A DNA stretch of 8,949 nt from Gammaproteobacteria bacterium. GTDB lineage: Bacteria > Pseudomonadota > Gammaproteobacteria > UBA6429. The translations under genes were made by a program, and so were the position numbers. The stretch covers positions 1 through 8,949 of the forward strand of contig QIKU01000135.1 in assembly GCA_003232015.1 (NCBI GenBank). Direction: 5' to 3'. Under the pieces are notes generated by a model. It was not told the origin of the DNA and searched no databases. It saw nothing but the letters and a program-made list of their open reading frames with translations. How positions within the stretch are numbered: the stretch's first letter is position 1; the number at the start of each line of letters is the position of its first letter. Below are positions 1-7,489 of the stretch, piece by piece.

Positions 1-1241
1 GTCGTGTTGTTATTACCGGACTTGGTATGGTCTCACCACTGGGTTTAGATGTTAAATCTTCCTGGGATAATATTGTAGCCGGTAAAAGCGGTGTGAAGCG
101 GATATCACATTTTGATGTCTCTAATTTTTCATCGCAAATTGGTGGATCAATTAGTGCTGACTTCGACAGCTCGAATGTAATAAAACCTAAAGATGCTAAA
201 AAAATGGATACTTTTATCCATTACGGCATTGTTGCGGCTGCTGAAGCGATTGCCGATGCGGGTTTAGAAGTGACCGAAGAAAATGCGCCTCGGATGGGTG
301 TTGCTATTGGTTCGGGCATTGGTGGTTTACCTGGTATTGAAAAAGGTCACGATAGTTTTTTAAAAGGTGGTGCACGAAAAATTTCCCCGTTCTTTGTTCC
401 CAGTAACATTATTAATATGATTTCGGGTAACTTGTCGGTTATGTACGGTTTGAAAGGGCCCAATATTGCGGTGGTGACTGCATGCGCAACCGGTACACAC
501 AGCATTGGTGATGCGGCCCGTTTAATTGAATACGGTGATGCAGATGTAATGGTTGCCGGTGGTGCCGAAATGGCGAGTAGCCCAACTTGCTTAGGTGGAT
601 TTGCATCAGCAAGAGCACTGTCAACGCGCAATGATGACCCTGAAACAGCCAGTCGCCCGTGGGATAAAGATCGTGATGGTTTTGTCTTAAGTGACGGTGC
701 GGGCGTTGTTGTTTTAGAAGAATACGAATTTGCTAAAAAACGGGGTGCAACCATTTATGCAGAAGTACTCGGTTATGGTTTAAGTGGTGATGCATATCAT
801 ATGACATTACCCTCAAAAGGGGGCGAAGGTGCCAGCCGTTGTATGAATCTGGCACTTAAAAATGCCGGTGTTAATTCTGACGAAATTCATTATATTAATG
901 CCCATGGTACGTCGACACCTGCAGGCGATGCGGCAGAATGCCATGCAGTAAAATCAAGCTTTGGAGAGCATGCTTATAAACTGGCAATGAGTTCGACCAA
1001 GTCAATGACCGGCCATGGTCTGGGTGCAGCAGGTGGTATGGAGGCTATTTTCACGACACTGTGTATTCGTGATCAGGTTGCTTCGCCGACCATTAATATC
1101 TTTAATCAGGATATTGATGCCGGTTGTGACCTGGACTTTGTACCCAATACCGCACGTGACATGAAAATCGAGACAGCCTTATCAAACTCATTTGGGTTTG
1201 GTGGCACTAATGGTACGTTAGTGATCGGTAAGTTACGTTAA
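1..1241 (+). CDS. fabF: 3-oxoacyl-[acyl-carrier-protein] synthase II, FabF (5' end cut by window)
   Basis: Beta-ketoacyl-ACP synthase II of cytosolic type II fatty acid synthesis; it condenses malonyl-ACP with acyl-ACP and in E. coli also makes cis-vaccenate precursors. The frame is open from base 3 (R-V-V-I-T-G-L-G) into the ATG at 27. That ATG matches the internal Met of the family's VVxTGLGM opening, so the true start lies only a few codons left of the window. Numbered from the ATG at 27, the Cys-His-His triad is complete: C153 in [12 protein letters not shown]293 in [11 protein letters not shown] and H330 in [15 protein letters not shown], with the associated K325. The C-terminal FGFGGTN loop (389-395) carries the gatekeeper Phe. 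About 412 residues are visible against 413 for E. coli FabF, so only the extreme N-terminus is missing. acpP and fabG probably lie upstream, as in other proteobacteria (inference). The identification is secure. Confidence 0.97.
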   Translation, partial: RVVITGLGMVSPLGLDVKSSWDNIVAGKSGVKRISHFDVSNFSSQIGGSISADFDSSNVIKPKDAKKMDTFIHYGIVAAAEAIADAGLEVTEENAPRMGVAIGSGIGGLPGIEKGHDSFLKGGARKISPFFVPSNIINMISGNLSVMYGLKGPNIAVVTACATGTHSIGDAARLIEYGDADVMVAGGAEMASSPTCLGGFASARALSTRNDDPETASRPWDKDRDGFVLSDGAGVVVLEEYEFAKKRGATIYAEVLGYGLSGDAYHMTLPSKGGEGASRCMNLALKNAGVNSDEIHYINAHGTSTPAGDAAECHAVKSSFGEHAYKLAMSSTKSMTGHGLGAAGGMEAIFTTLCIRDQVASPTINIFNQDIDAGCDLDFVPNTARDMKIETALSNSFGFGGTNGTLVIGKLR

Positions 1242-1266
1242 ATTTTTATGATGACGGCATGGCATT

Positions 1267-2676
1267 GTGCAACCGACAGAATCTGACGCATTAACAATCC
1301 ACCGGCTTGATCAGCTTATTGATTTTACTGAATTACATCGCGTTAATCCGCAACGTTATCCTTTTATATTAGAAAGTAGCGCACAGGCTGAAGATGTACT
1401 GGCGCTGAATACCAGTGGTAGTTGCGGTAAAGAACACGCACGCTATGACATCTTGTTTGCTTTTCCAGAGCAAACATTAACGTTAAATTCTGATAATAAA
1501 TTATCCGGCGCAGTGGCGGATAAGGAAAAAGATTTCTTATCCAATCTGGATTTAAATTGGTTGAAAAACAAACGTGATGTTCCAGTAAACCAACTGGATT
1601 TACCTTTTACGGGTGGCTGGTTTGTTTATTTAAGTTATGAACTTGCGGGTCAAATAGAACAACGACTTGTTTTACCTCGTTCAGATAAAAAATCTATTGT
1701 TGCGAAGCTAACGCGTATTCCAGTTGCGATTATTTATGATAAACATAGCGGTGTTCAGTCTATTGTTGCCGAAACATCCTGTGCAGACAAAATAGATATA
1801 TTATTAAATGATATTAAATCTATCCAGAGCGATGTAGCCGCTAATAAAAAAATTGTAATTAATTTAAAAGAAGAAGATGCTGACAAATATCTCAGTGCGA
1901 TTGATGAAGTAAAAGTCTACATTAAAGACGGCGATGTTTTTCAGGTTAACTTATCTCGCTTATGGCAGAGTAATAATATTGAGTCTCTGGACGCGGTTGA
2001 ATTATATCGTTCGCTTAAACGTGCTAACCCGGCGCCATTTTCTGCCTATGTCTATGACGATGAATACAAAATAATAAGCTCGTCGCCGGAACGTTTAGTT
2101 AAAGTGGACAAGGGGCGTGTTCAAACCCGACCCATTGCCGGTACCCGAGCACGCGCGAATGAAACTACGGCCGATATTGAAAACTTACGGGAACTCATTG
2201 CTCATCCAAAAGAGCGCGCGGAGCACATTATGCTGATTGATCTGGAAAGAAATGATTTAGGACGTATCTGCATACCGGGTAGTATCGTGGTTGATGAATT
2301 AATGGGTTTAGAATCATTTCAGCATGTACATCATATTGTTTCCAACGTTGCGGGTAATTTAAAAGAAGGTATTACCCCTGGCGATGTTATTCGTGCTGTT
2401 TTCCCCGGTGGTACCATCACGGGTTGCCCAAAAGAGCGCTGTATGCAAATTATTGCCGAGCTTGAAGCTATGCCGCGCGGTGCGTATACGGGCTCAGTTG
2501 GTTATATTAATCATGATGGTAATATGGACTTGAATATTTTAATTCGCACTTTTGAATTATCAGAAAAGCAATTAAAGTTAAGAGCCGGTGCAGGGCTGGT
2601 TGCAGATTCGATTGCACAAAAAGAGCTGGATGAAACACGAACGAAAGCAAAAGGATTACTTGAGGCATTAAACTAA
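1267..2676 (+). CDS. pabB: Aminodeoxychorismate synthase component I, PabB (PIAGT subclass)
   Basis: Chorismate-binding subunit that, with glutamine amidotransferase PabA, converts chorismate to 4-amino-4-deoxychorismate for p-aminobenzoate and folate. The protein is 469 residues (E. coli PabB is 453). The N-terminal domain contains ILESS (34-38), like the tryptophan-pocket LLES of TrpE. The C-terminal chorismate-binding domain (about 205-467) shows GDVFQVNLS (222-230), SSSPERL (271-277), PIAGT (289-293), AEHIMLIDLERND (318-330), HHIVSNVAG (355-363), FPGGTITGCPK (379-389) and GAGLVADS (441-448). A291 replaces the nucleophilic Lys of the E. coli PIKGT motif; a PIAGT subclass of genuine PabB is known. 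TrpE is the main alternative, but the position directly before pabC favours PabB. The GTG start at 1267 has no clear Shine-Dalgarno. The frame is closed by TGA at 1252, and no in-frame ATG lies between that stop and the GTG. No pabA is present in the window. Confidence 0.9.
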   Translation: MQPTESDALTIHRLDQLIDFTELHRVNPQRYPFILESSAQAEDVLALNTSGSCGKEHARYDILFAFPEQTLTLNSDNKLSGAVADKEKDFLSNLDLNWLKNKRDVPVNQLDLPFTGGWFVYLSYELAGQIEQRLVLPRSDKKSIVAKLTRIPVAIIYDKHSGVQSIVAETSCADKIDILLNDIKSIQSDVAANKKIVINLKEEDADKYLSAIDEVKVYIKDGDVFQVNLSRLWQSNNIESLDAVELYRSLKRANPAPFSAYVYDDEYKIISSSPERLVKVDKGRVQTRPIAGTRARANETTADIENLRELIAHPKERAEHIMLIDLERNDLGRICIPGSIVVDELMGLESFQHVHHIVSNVAGNLKEGITPGDVIRAVFPGGTITGCPKERCMQIIAELEAMPRGAYTGSVGYINHDGNMDLNILIRTFELSEKQLKLRAGAGLVADSIAQKELDETRTKAKGLLEALN

Positions 2677-2677
2677 T

Positions 2678-3532
2678 ATGGCCGTATTAAACAGTATTGT
2701 TAATGGGGAAGTTAGCAATGGAATTTCGATTCAGGATCGTGGTTTTAATTATGGAGATGGCTTGTTTGAAACCATTGCTTTGGTGAATCAGCAGCCAGTT
2801 TTCTGGAATGAGCATTATCAACGTTTGTTGAAAGGATGCAAGGTTTTAGGGATTGATTGTCCTGCCGAACAGAAATTGAAAGAGGATGTCAAAAAACTAA
2901 TGCATTTATCTCAGGATATTAACACTGCTATTGTCAAAATAATGGTGACACGCGGGAACAGTGAGCGTGGTTATCAATACAGCGATAATTTAGTATCAAA
3001 TGTTGTTGTTTCCTTATTCACACCGCCTTCTTATCCTTCGAGTTACTGGAATAAGGGTGTTAATATTAAACTATGTGAAACACAGTTAGCGTCACAGAAA
3101 CAGCTTGCAGGAATTAAACATTTAAACAGGTTGGAGCAGGTACTTGCCCGCAATGAATGGCAAGATGAGTATCAGGAAGGATTAATGGCCGATGCAGCGG
3201 GTAATATTATCGAAGCGGTTATGTCCAATATTTTTATTGTTAAAAATAATGTGGTGCAGACACCGTTGATTATAAATGCCGGTGTCAATGGTATTATGCG
3301 GAATATTGTGTTGAAACTTTGTGAAGCAAACGGCATCATGGCTATAGAAGATAAAATATCCCTGGAACAAGTGCTGGCCGCCGATGAAGTATTTTTAACG
3401 AATAGTATTATAGGTATATGGCCGGTAAAACAAATAAGCAGCCAGGCTTATAATTCGGGGTTAATAACAAAAAATATAATGCAATTTTTAATAGAAGATT
3501 ATTCAGTTGATTATGCCACGTTTAGCGTATAA
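2678..3532 (+). CDS. pabC: Aminodeoxychorismate lyase, PabC
   Basis: Cytosolic PLP enzyme of fold type IV that splits 4-amino-4-deoxychorismate into p-aminobenzoate and pyruvate, the step after PabB. The protein has 284 residues (E. coli PabC has 269). Visible family signatures are DRGFNYGDGLFETI (20-33), IKHLNRLEQVLARNE (146-160), whose K147 is the expected Schiff-base lysine, EAVMSNIF (179-186) where the fold places the cofactor-contacting Glu, AGVNGIMR (201-208) as in E. coli PabC, and TNSIIGIWPV (241-250). Branched-chain and D-amino acid aminotransferases share this fold, but KHLNRLEQ plus AGVNGIMR and the location between pabB and mltG point to PabC. The ATG is one base after the pabB stop. 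A GAGG at 2662-2665 sits 12 nt upstream, a rather long spacing, so coupling to pabB translation is likely. Confidence 0.95.
   Translation: MAVLNSIVNGEVSNGISIQDRGFNYGDGLFETIALVNQQPVFWNEHYQRLLKGCKVLGIDCPAEQKLKEDVKKLMHLSQDINTAIVKIMVTRGNSERGYQYSDNLVSNVVVSLFTPPSYPSSYWNKGVNIKLCETQLASQKQLAGIKHLNRLEQVLARNEWQDEYQEGLMADAAGNIIEAVMSNIFIVKNNVVQTPLIINAGVNGIMRNIVLKLCEANGIMAIEDKISLEQVLAADEVFLTNSIIGIWPVKQISSQAYNSGLITKNIMQFLIEDYSVDYATFSV
3493..3498 (+). promoter_or_regulatory. Shine-Dalgarno bearing on the mltG start
   Basis: AGAAGA inside the 3' end of pabC. It lies 8 nt from the in-frame TTG at 3507 and 14 nt from the ATG at 3513. Spacing favours TTG while codon strength favours ATG, so the mltG start is not settled. 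The difference is two residues. Confidence 0.4.
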
Positions 3533-4556
3533 GTTTTTTGCTTTAGTTACCCTTGTTGGTTCGCTCGCAATTGGTTATCTGTGGTGGGATGCAAGAAATT
3601 ATCTGAATTCTCCATTATTATTAACCTCAGAAGAAAAAGTGATTTATGTTAAACCGGGAAGCAATTTAACCCGCTTACTGTACCGTTTGCAGAAACAGAA
3701 TGTCGTTACTAAACCACGCTATTTATTATGGTATGCAAGACTTTTCTCAACACCTAATACCTTGCATGTTGGTGAATATCAAATAACAAGAAGTGACACG
3801 CCGTTATCCTTAATTGAAAAACTATTGAGTGGTAAAGTTAAACTGTATTCTTTAACCATTATCGAAGGCTGGAATTTCAGGCAGGTGATGGCCGAAATTA
3901 ATAAAAATTCATTTTTATTGCACAGCTTAAAAGATCTGTCTGGTGCCCGCATTATGCAGGAAATTGGTAAAGGGGGTGTGCACCCCGAAGGGCGTTTTAT
4001 GCCAGACACTTATCGTTTTCCTAAAGGGATGAGTGACCGCGACTTACTAAAACAGGCCTATGCTGCAATGGAGGCCTATCTACAGAAAAAATGGCCAGAC
4101 CGTGATGTAGGGTTACCACTCAAAACATCGTATGAGGCTTTAATATTAGCATCGATAGTTGAAAAAGAAACCGGCCTGGCTTCTGAGCGAGGAGCCATTG
4201 CCGGTGTATTTATTCGTCGTTTGCAGATGCGAATGCGCTTGCAAACTGACCCAACGGTTATTTATGGTATGGGGAAAAAGTTTAAGGGAAACATTAAGCG
4301 CCGTGACTTAAAAAAAGACACACCTTATAATACTTACCGGCGCCATGGTTTGCCGCCGACACCTATTGCAATGCCTTCAAAAGAAGCCATTGATGCAGCC
4401 TTGCACCCGGAAGATGGCCGTGCGCTGTATTTTGTTTCTAAAGGTGATGGTAGCCATTATTTTTCGGCAACGTTAAAAGAACATAATAATGCGGTTATTA
4501 AGTACCAGTTAAAAGGGCTTAAACGTCCATTTTCATCTTATAAAAATAAAGAATAA
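3513..4556 (+). CDS. mltG: Endolytic peptidoglycan transglycosylase MltG (YceG)
   Basis: Inner-membrane lytic transglycosylase that cuts nascent glycan strands in the periplasm and is thought to terminate strand elongation. From the ATG at 3513 it has 347 residues (E. coli 340). A short cytoplasmic tail is followed by one membrane segment at about residues 7-25, then a LysM-like part (about 42-107) and the YceG catalytic domain. Signatures are ASIVEKETG (213-221) with the catalytic Glu of EKET, LQTDPTVIYG (243-252), YNTY (272-275), GLPPTPI (279-285) and FVSKGDGSHYFS (307-318) followed by EH. The gene overlaps the last 20 nt of pabC in another frame. A TTG at 3507 would add two residues and has better Shine-Dalgarno spacing. 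Family assignment is firm; only the start is uncertain. Confidence 0.95.
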   Translation: MPRLAYKFFALVTLVGSLAIGYLWWDARNYLNSPLLLTSEEKVIYVKPGSNLTRLLYRLQKQNVVTKPRYLLWYARLFSTPNTLHVGEYQITRSDTPLSLIEKLLSGKVKLYSLTIIEGWNFRQVMAEINKNSFLLHSLKDLSGARIMQEIGKGGVHPEGRFMPDTYRFPKGMSDRDLLKQAYAAMEAYLQKKWPDRDVGLPLKTSYEALILASIVEKETGLASERGAIAGVFIRRLQMRMRLQTDPTVIYGMGKKFKGNIKRRDLKKDTPYNTYRRHGLPPTPIAMPSKEAIDAALHPEDGRALYFVSKGDGSHYFSATLKEHNNAVIKYQLKGLKRPFSSYKNKE

Positions 4557-4558
4557 TT

Positions 4559-5179
4559 ATGCAGGCACAGTTTATAACAGTAGAAGGTGGAGAAGGTGTT
4601 GGTAAAAGCAGTAATATTGCTTTTATATTATCTTACCTGAAGGATAAAGGTATTGATGTTGTTCCAACCCGTGAGCCGGGCGGCACCGAATTAAGCGAAA
4701 AAATTCGTGACGTATTACTGGATGCAAAAAACAAGTCAATGGTTTCAGATACGGAGCTGTTGTTAATGTTTGCCGCTCGTGCACAACATTTAGCAGTATT
4801 AATTAAACCTTCTTTAAAAAAAGGCAAGTGGGTTTTATGTGATCGTTTTACCGATGCAACTTATGCTTATCAGGGTGGTGGACGTGGGATTCCTATGCAA
4901 CGCATTGCCATACTGGAAGACTGGGTGCAGGGTGAGTTACGTCCGGACTTAACTATTTTACTGGATTTGCCCGTTGAAATTGGCATGCAGCGTGCCAGTG
5001 AACGCAGTGTGCCGGATCGTATTGAACAGGAAAAGACTCATTTTTTTGAAGCGGTTAGGCAAAGTTATTTAAAAATGGCGGTAGAATCACCACAGCGTTA
5101 TCGTGTTATTGATGCGTCGCAAACACTGGAACAGGTTCAGAAAGACATTGCTGCTGTTTTAGATGAGTATATCAAATAA
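4559..5179 (+). CDS. tmk: Thymidylate kinase (dTMP kinase)
   Basis: Cytosolic kinase that phosphorylates dTMP to dTDP with ATP, an essential step for DNA synthesis. The protein has 206 residues (E. coli 213). The P-loop is EGGEGVGKSS (9-18). REPGGT (38-43) is the nucleotide-binding element typical of the family, and the DR motif lies in DRFTDATYAYQGGGRG (95-110). LDLPVE (135-140) precedes the LID, where RASERSVPDRIEQE (145-158) is rich in basic residues, as in the type II (E. coli-like) enzymes whose LID supplies the catalytic arginine. The start is 2 nt after the mltG stop with only a weak AAAGAA upstream, so coupled translation is likely. The stop overlaps the holB start. No missing residues were noticed. 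Confidence 0.97.
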   Translation: MQAQFITVEGGEGVGKSSNIAFILSYLKDKGIDVVPTREPGGTELSEKIRDVLLDAKNKSMVSDTELLLMFAARAQHLAVLIKPSLKKGKWVLCDRFTDATYAYQGGGRGIPMQRIAILEDWVQGELRPDLTILLDLPVEIGMQRASERSVPDRIEQEKTHFFEAVRQSYLKMAVESPQRYRVIDASQTLEQVQKDIAAVLDEYIK

Positions 5180-6249
5180 TGCCAAAAACAGTTTCTCAGG
5201 AAAGCCCCCGGCTATCTCCGCAACTATATTCATGGCAGCAAAAAGACTGGCAACATTTGCTTCAATATCAGAACACAAAAAAGATCCCACATGCATTATT
5301 GCTCACTGGAAATAAGGGATTAGCCAAATTTGAATTTGCTATTCTTTGGGCAAACACTTTGCTATGTGAAACGTTGTCGCATATGGAATTGCTAGACAAT
5401 ATGGCGATGGCTTGTGGTCATTGTACGGCCTGCGAATTATTTGCAGCAAATACCCATCCCGATTTTATGCTTATTCAACCGGAAGAAGAGGGTAAGGCTA
5501 TAAAAGTGGCGCAAATTCGCAAGTTAGTCGAATTTGTCTCGCTGACACAATCACGTAGTAATCGACGGGTCATTGTGATTAGCCCGGCGGAATCAATGAA
5601 CATGAATGCAGCCAATAGCTTGCTTAAAACCCTGGAAGAACCGCCAGAAAATACGCTCATTATATTGGTCAGCTCAAAGCCACATTCACTGCCAGCAACT
5701 ATTCGCAGTCGCTGCCAGCATTTTCCGGTTTCGACTGCTGATACCGCAACCATGCAGTCCTGGCTGGCACAAGCTGGCCAATATTCGCAAGATGAAGTGG
5801 ATTTGGCGCTCTCCTTAACCGAAAATAGCCCGGTCAATGCGCAATTTTACCTGGATTCAGCGATACTTCGTATCAATGATGAGTTATTGAATGACTGGAA
5901 GATGCTGGCCTCAGGGCAGGCGAAACCAACGGCAATTGCTGAAAAATGGCTAAAGCAGCCCGAAAATGTACCGATAAGGTTAGTATATACCTGGTTGGTG
6001 GATATGATCCGCTATCACTCGTTGAATCAAGGACATAGTCGACCGTTAGATGACAATGCACGTGTGTTATTTTATCATAAGGGTGATACTAGTCTGCAAA
6101 AGCTGGCAATTTCGATACCGGTTAAGCGATTATTTGTAATCTATGATAAAGTGATTGAAATTTTAAAGCTAGGGCATACATCCTTAAATAAACAGTTACA
6201 CTTAGAAAGTCTTTTAATTCAATGGAGCTTAATAGCTCAGAGCAAATAG
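5179..6249 (+). CDS. holB: DNA polymerase III subunit delta', HolB
   Basis: Delta' is the stator subunit of the clamp loader that places the beta clamp on DNA with delta and tau/gamma. The protein has 356 residues (E. coli 334). The AAA+ module occupies about residues 15-185. Its P-loop position is degenerate, TGNKGLAKFE (43-52) instead of GKS/T, as expected for a subunit that does not hydrolyse ATP. Cys63, Cys79, Cys82 and Cys85 (CGHCTAC) form the zinc site. NSLLKTLEEPPE (146-157) and the SRC motif (177-179) are hallmarks of clamp-loader subunits; SRC supplies the trans-acting arginine. The C-terminal half is poorly conserved, as is usual for HolB. The ATG overlaps the tmk stop by one base (TAATG), the classic arrangement for reinitiation. 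DnaX (tau/gamma) is excluded by the degenerate P-loop, the length and the tmk-linked context. Confidence 0.95.
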   Translation: MPKTVSQESPRLSPQLYSWQQKDWQHLLQYQNTKKIPHALLLTGNKGLAKFEFAILWANTLLCETLSHMELLDNMAMACGHCTACELFAANTHPDFMLIQPEEEGKAIKVAQIRKLVEFVSLTQSRSNRRVIVISPAESMNMNAANSLLKTLEEPPENTLIILVSSKPHSLPATIRSRCQHFPVSTADTATMQSWLAQAGQYSQDEVDLALSLTENSPVNAQFYLDSAILRINDELLNDWKMLASGQAKPTAIAEKWLKQPENVPIRLVYTWLVDMIRYHSLNQGHSRPLDDNARVLFYHKGDTSLQKLAISIPVKRLFVIYDKVIEILKLGHTSLNKQLHLESLLIQWSLIAQSK

Positions 6250-6252
6250 AAT

Positions 6253-6256
6253 AAGG
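6253..6256 (+). promoter_or_regulatory. Shine-Dalgarno of pilZ
   Basis: AAGG with a 7-nt spacer to the ATG at 6264. It lies just past the holB stop, so pilZ can initiate independently of holB translation. Confidence 0.5.
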
Positions 6257-6263
6257 TTGGAAA

Positions 6264-6620
6264 ATGGCAACAAAACCTGCAGCAGCCCGACAAGGCATAT
6301 TGTCTTTAACAATAAAAGATAAAAGTGCGCTTTATGCTGCGTATATGCCTTTTATAAAGCACGGTGGTTTGTTTATCCCGACGACTAAAAAATATAAGTT
6401 GGGTGATGAAGTGTTTATGCTGTTGTCATTAATGGAAGACACCGAAAAATTACCTGTTGCTGGCAAGATAGTCTGGGTTACACCGAAAGGTGCCGCAGGT
6501 AATCGTGCAGCTGGTATTGGCGTACAATTCAGTGAGCAGGATGGCGGTGGCGCACGTACTAAGATTGAAACATTTCTCGCCGGGGCGTTAAAGTCAGATC
6601 GCCAAACACATACTATGTAA
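6264..6620 (+). CDS. pilZ: Type IV pilus assembly protein PilZ (non-canonical PilZ domain)
   Basis: Small cytosolic PilZ-domain protein needed for type IV pilus assembly; in Xanthomonas it contacts the extension ATPase PilB and the c-di-GMP receptor FimX. The 118-residue protein strongly resembles Pseudomonas PilZ: LTIKDKSALYAAYMPF (15-30), GGLFIPTTKKYKLGDEVFML (34-53), GKIVWVTPKGA (67-77), NRAAGIGVQF (80-89) and the SDRQTHTM tail (111-118). It lacks both canonical c-di-GMP motifs: there is no RxxxR near the N-terminus and no D/NxSxxG at the GGLFIP strand. It therefore probably does not bind the nucleotide, like the Pseudomonas and Xanthomonas orthologues. Y24 and W71 appear to match residues reported as PilB contacts in Xanthomonas (from memory). 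It lies 14 nt after holB, the position seen in other gammaproteobacteria. It implies that the host has type IV pili encoded elsewhere. Confidence 0.95.
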   Translation: MATKPAAARQGILSLTIKDKSALYAAYMPFIKHGGLFIPTTKKYKLGDEVFMLLSLMEDTEKLPVAGKIVWVTPKGAAGNRAAGIGVQFSEQDGGGARTKIETFLAGALKSDRQTHTM

Positions 6621-6634
6621 TACAATTATCCGTT

Positions 6635-6664
6635 TTGTCTTAGCTAATCATTACCCAATATTAA
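6635..6664 (+). promoter_or_regulatory. Weak candidate sigma70 promoter for tatD
   Basis: In the 70-nt gap between pilZ and tatD, TTGTCT (6635-6640) and TATTAA (6659-6664) are separated by 18 nt, each matching 4 of 6 consensus bases. Initiation would fall near 6671, leaving a leader of about 20 nt. AT-rich gaps often give such matches by chance, so this is tentative. The gap holds no recognisable terminator hairpin. Confidence 0.2.
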
Positions 6665-6690
6665 TCCCAACATCTTAAAAGTAGCTTCCT

Positions 6691-7479
6691 ATGTCAGCTT
6701 ATCTGATCGACTCACATTGCCATCTAGATCGCCTTGATTTAAAACCGTTTGATAATAATATTGCTAATGCACTTGAAAATGCGTATCAGCATGATGTTAA
6801 AGCAATGCTGAATGTTTGCATTGACCTTGAACATTTTGATGAGGTGCTTGGTATTGCCGAAGCTAATTCTAATATTTTTGCATCGGTTGGTGTTCATCCG
6901 AATGAAATAGATGGTCGTGACCCCAGTGTGGATGAGTTAGTGGTACTGGCTGATAATAAAAATATCATTGCCATTGGTGAGACCGGCCTGGATTATTTTC
7001 GAACCAGTGGTGACGATCTTGAATGGCAACGTGCACGTTTTAGAAATCATATCGAAGCATCAAAGCAAACAAAAAAACCATTGATTATTCATATGCGTGA
7101 AGCAACCGATGATACATTAAAGATTATGCAAGACGAAAATGCAGAACAGGCGGGTGGGGTTATGCATTGTTTTGCCGAAGACTGGGAAACTGCACAACGT
7201 GCATTAGACTTAGGTTTTTATATTTCATTCTCGGGCATTGTAACGTTTAAAAATGCACTGGCACTAAAAGAAGTGGCCAGAAATGTACCTATTGATAAAA
7301 TGCTGGTCGAAACAGATTCGCCTTATCTGGCGCCGGTGCCGTATAGAGGTAAATCTAATCAACCGGCTTATGTAAAGAATGTTGCTGAGTGCATTGCGGA
7401 GTTGCGTGGGGAAAGTTATGAGACAATTGCAGAGAAAACGACAGAGAATTTTTATCGTTTATTTACAATAAATGAATAA
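6691..7479 (+). CDS. ycfH: TatD-family metal-dependent hydrolase (YcfH-like DNase)
   Basis: Amidohydrolase-superfamily TIM-barrel protein; characterised TatD relatives are metal-dependent 3'-5' exonucleases, but the physiological substrate of YcfH is less certain. The protein has 262 residues (E. coli YcfH 265). Expected metal ligands are all present: H9 and H11 in DSHCHLD (7-13), E97 in AIGETGLDY (94-102), H134 in LIIHMREA (131-138), H159 in GVMHCFAE (156-163) and D209 in LVETDSPYLAP (205-215). SVGVHP (65-70) is a further family signature. The equivalent position after holB in E. coli is ycfH, so orthology with YcfH rather than TatD or YjjV is inferred from context. No good Shine-Dalgarno precedes the ATG, but the start fits the family because DSHCHLD begins at residue 7. 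Confidence 0.93.
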   Translation: MSAYLIDSHCHLDRLDLKPFDNNIANALENAYQHDVKAMLNVCIDLEHFDEVLGIAEANSNIFASVGVHPNEIDGRDPSVDELVVLADNKNIIAIGETGLDYFRTSGDDLEWQRARFRNHIEASKQTKKPLIIHMREATDDTLKIMQDENAEQAGGVMHCFAEDWETAQRALDLGFYISFSGIVTFKNALALKEVARNVPIDKMLVETDSPYLAPVPYRGKSNQPAYVKNVAECIAELRGESYETIAEKTTENFYRLFTINE

Positions 7480-7489
7480 CTTTTAGTGA

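Noticed and set aside
347..754. 135-codon open frame on the minus strand inside fabF
   Set aside because: It lies wholly antisense to conserved FabF coding sequence that includes the catalytic Cys, and its translation matches no family I recognise.
1267..2676. Annotation of the pabB gene as trpE because of PIAGT and ILESS
   Set aside because: Immediate adjacency to pabC and the existence of a known PIAGT PabB subclass make PabB more likely; TrpE is kept as an alternative.
5308..5337. Damaged P-loop as a sign that holB is a pseudogene
   Set aside because: Delta' subunits normally lack a functional Walker A motif; the zinc Cys residues, SRC motif and full length are intact.
5475..5837. 120-codon open frame on the minus strand inside holB
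   Set aside because: Antisense shadow of the conserved AAA+ region of HolB; no recognisable domain in its translation.
6332..6625. 97-codon open frame on the minus strand covering pilZ
   Set aside because: Antisense to a strongly conserved pilZ; no recognisable domain in its translation.
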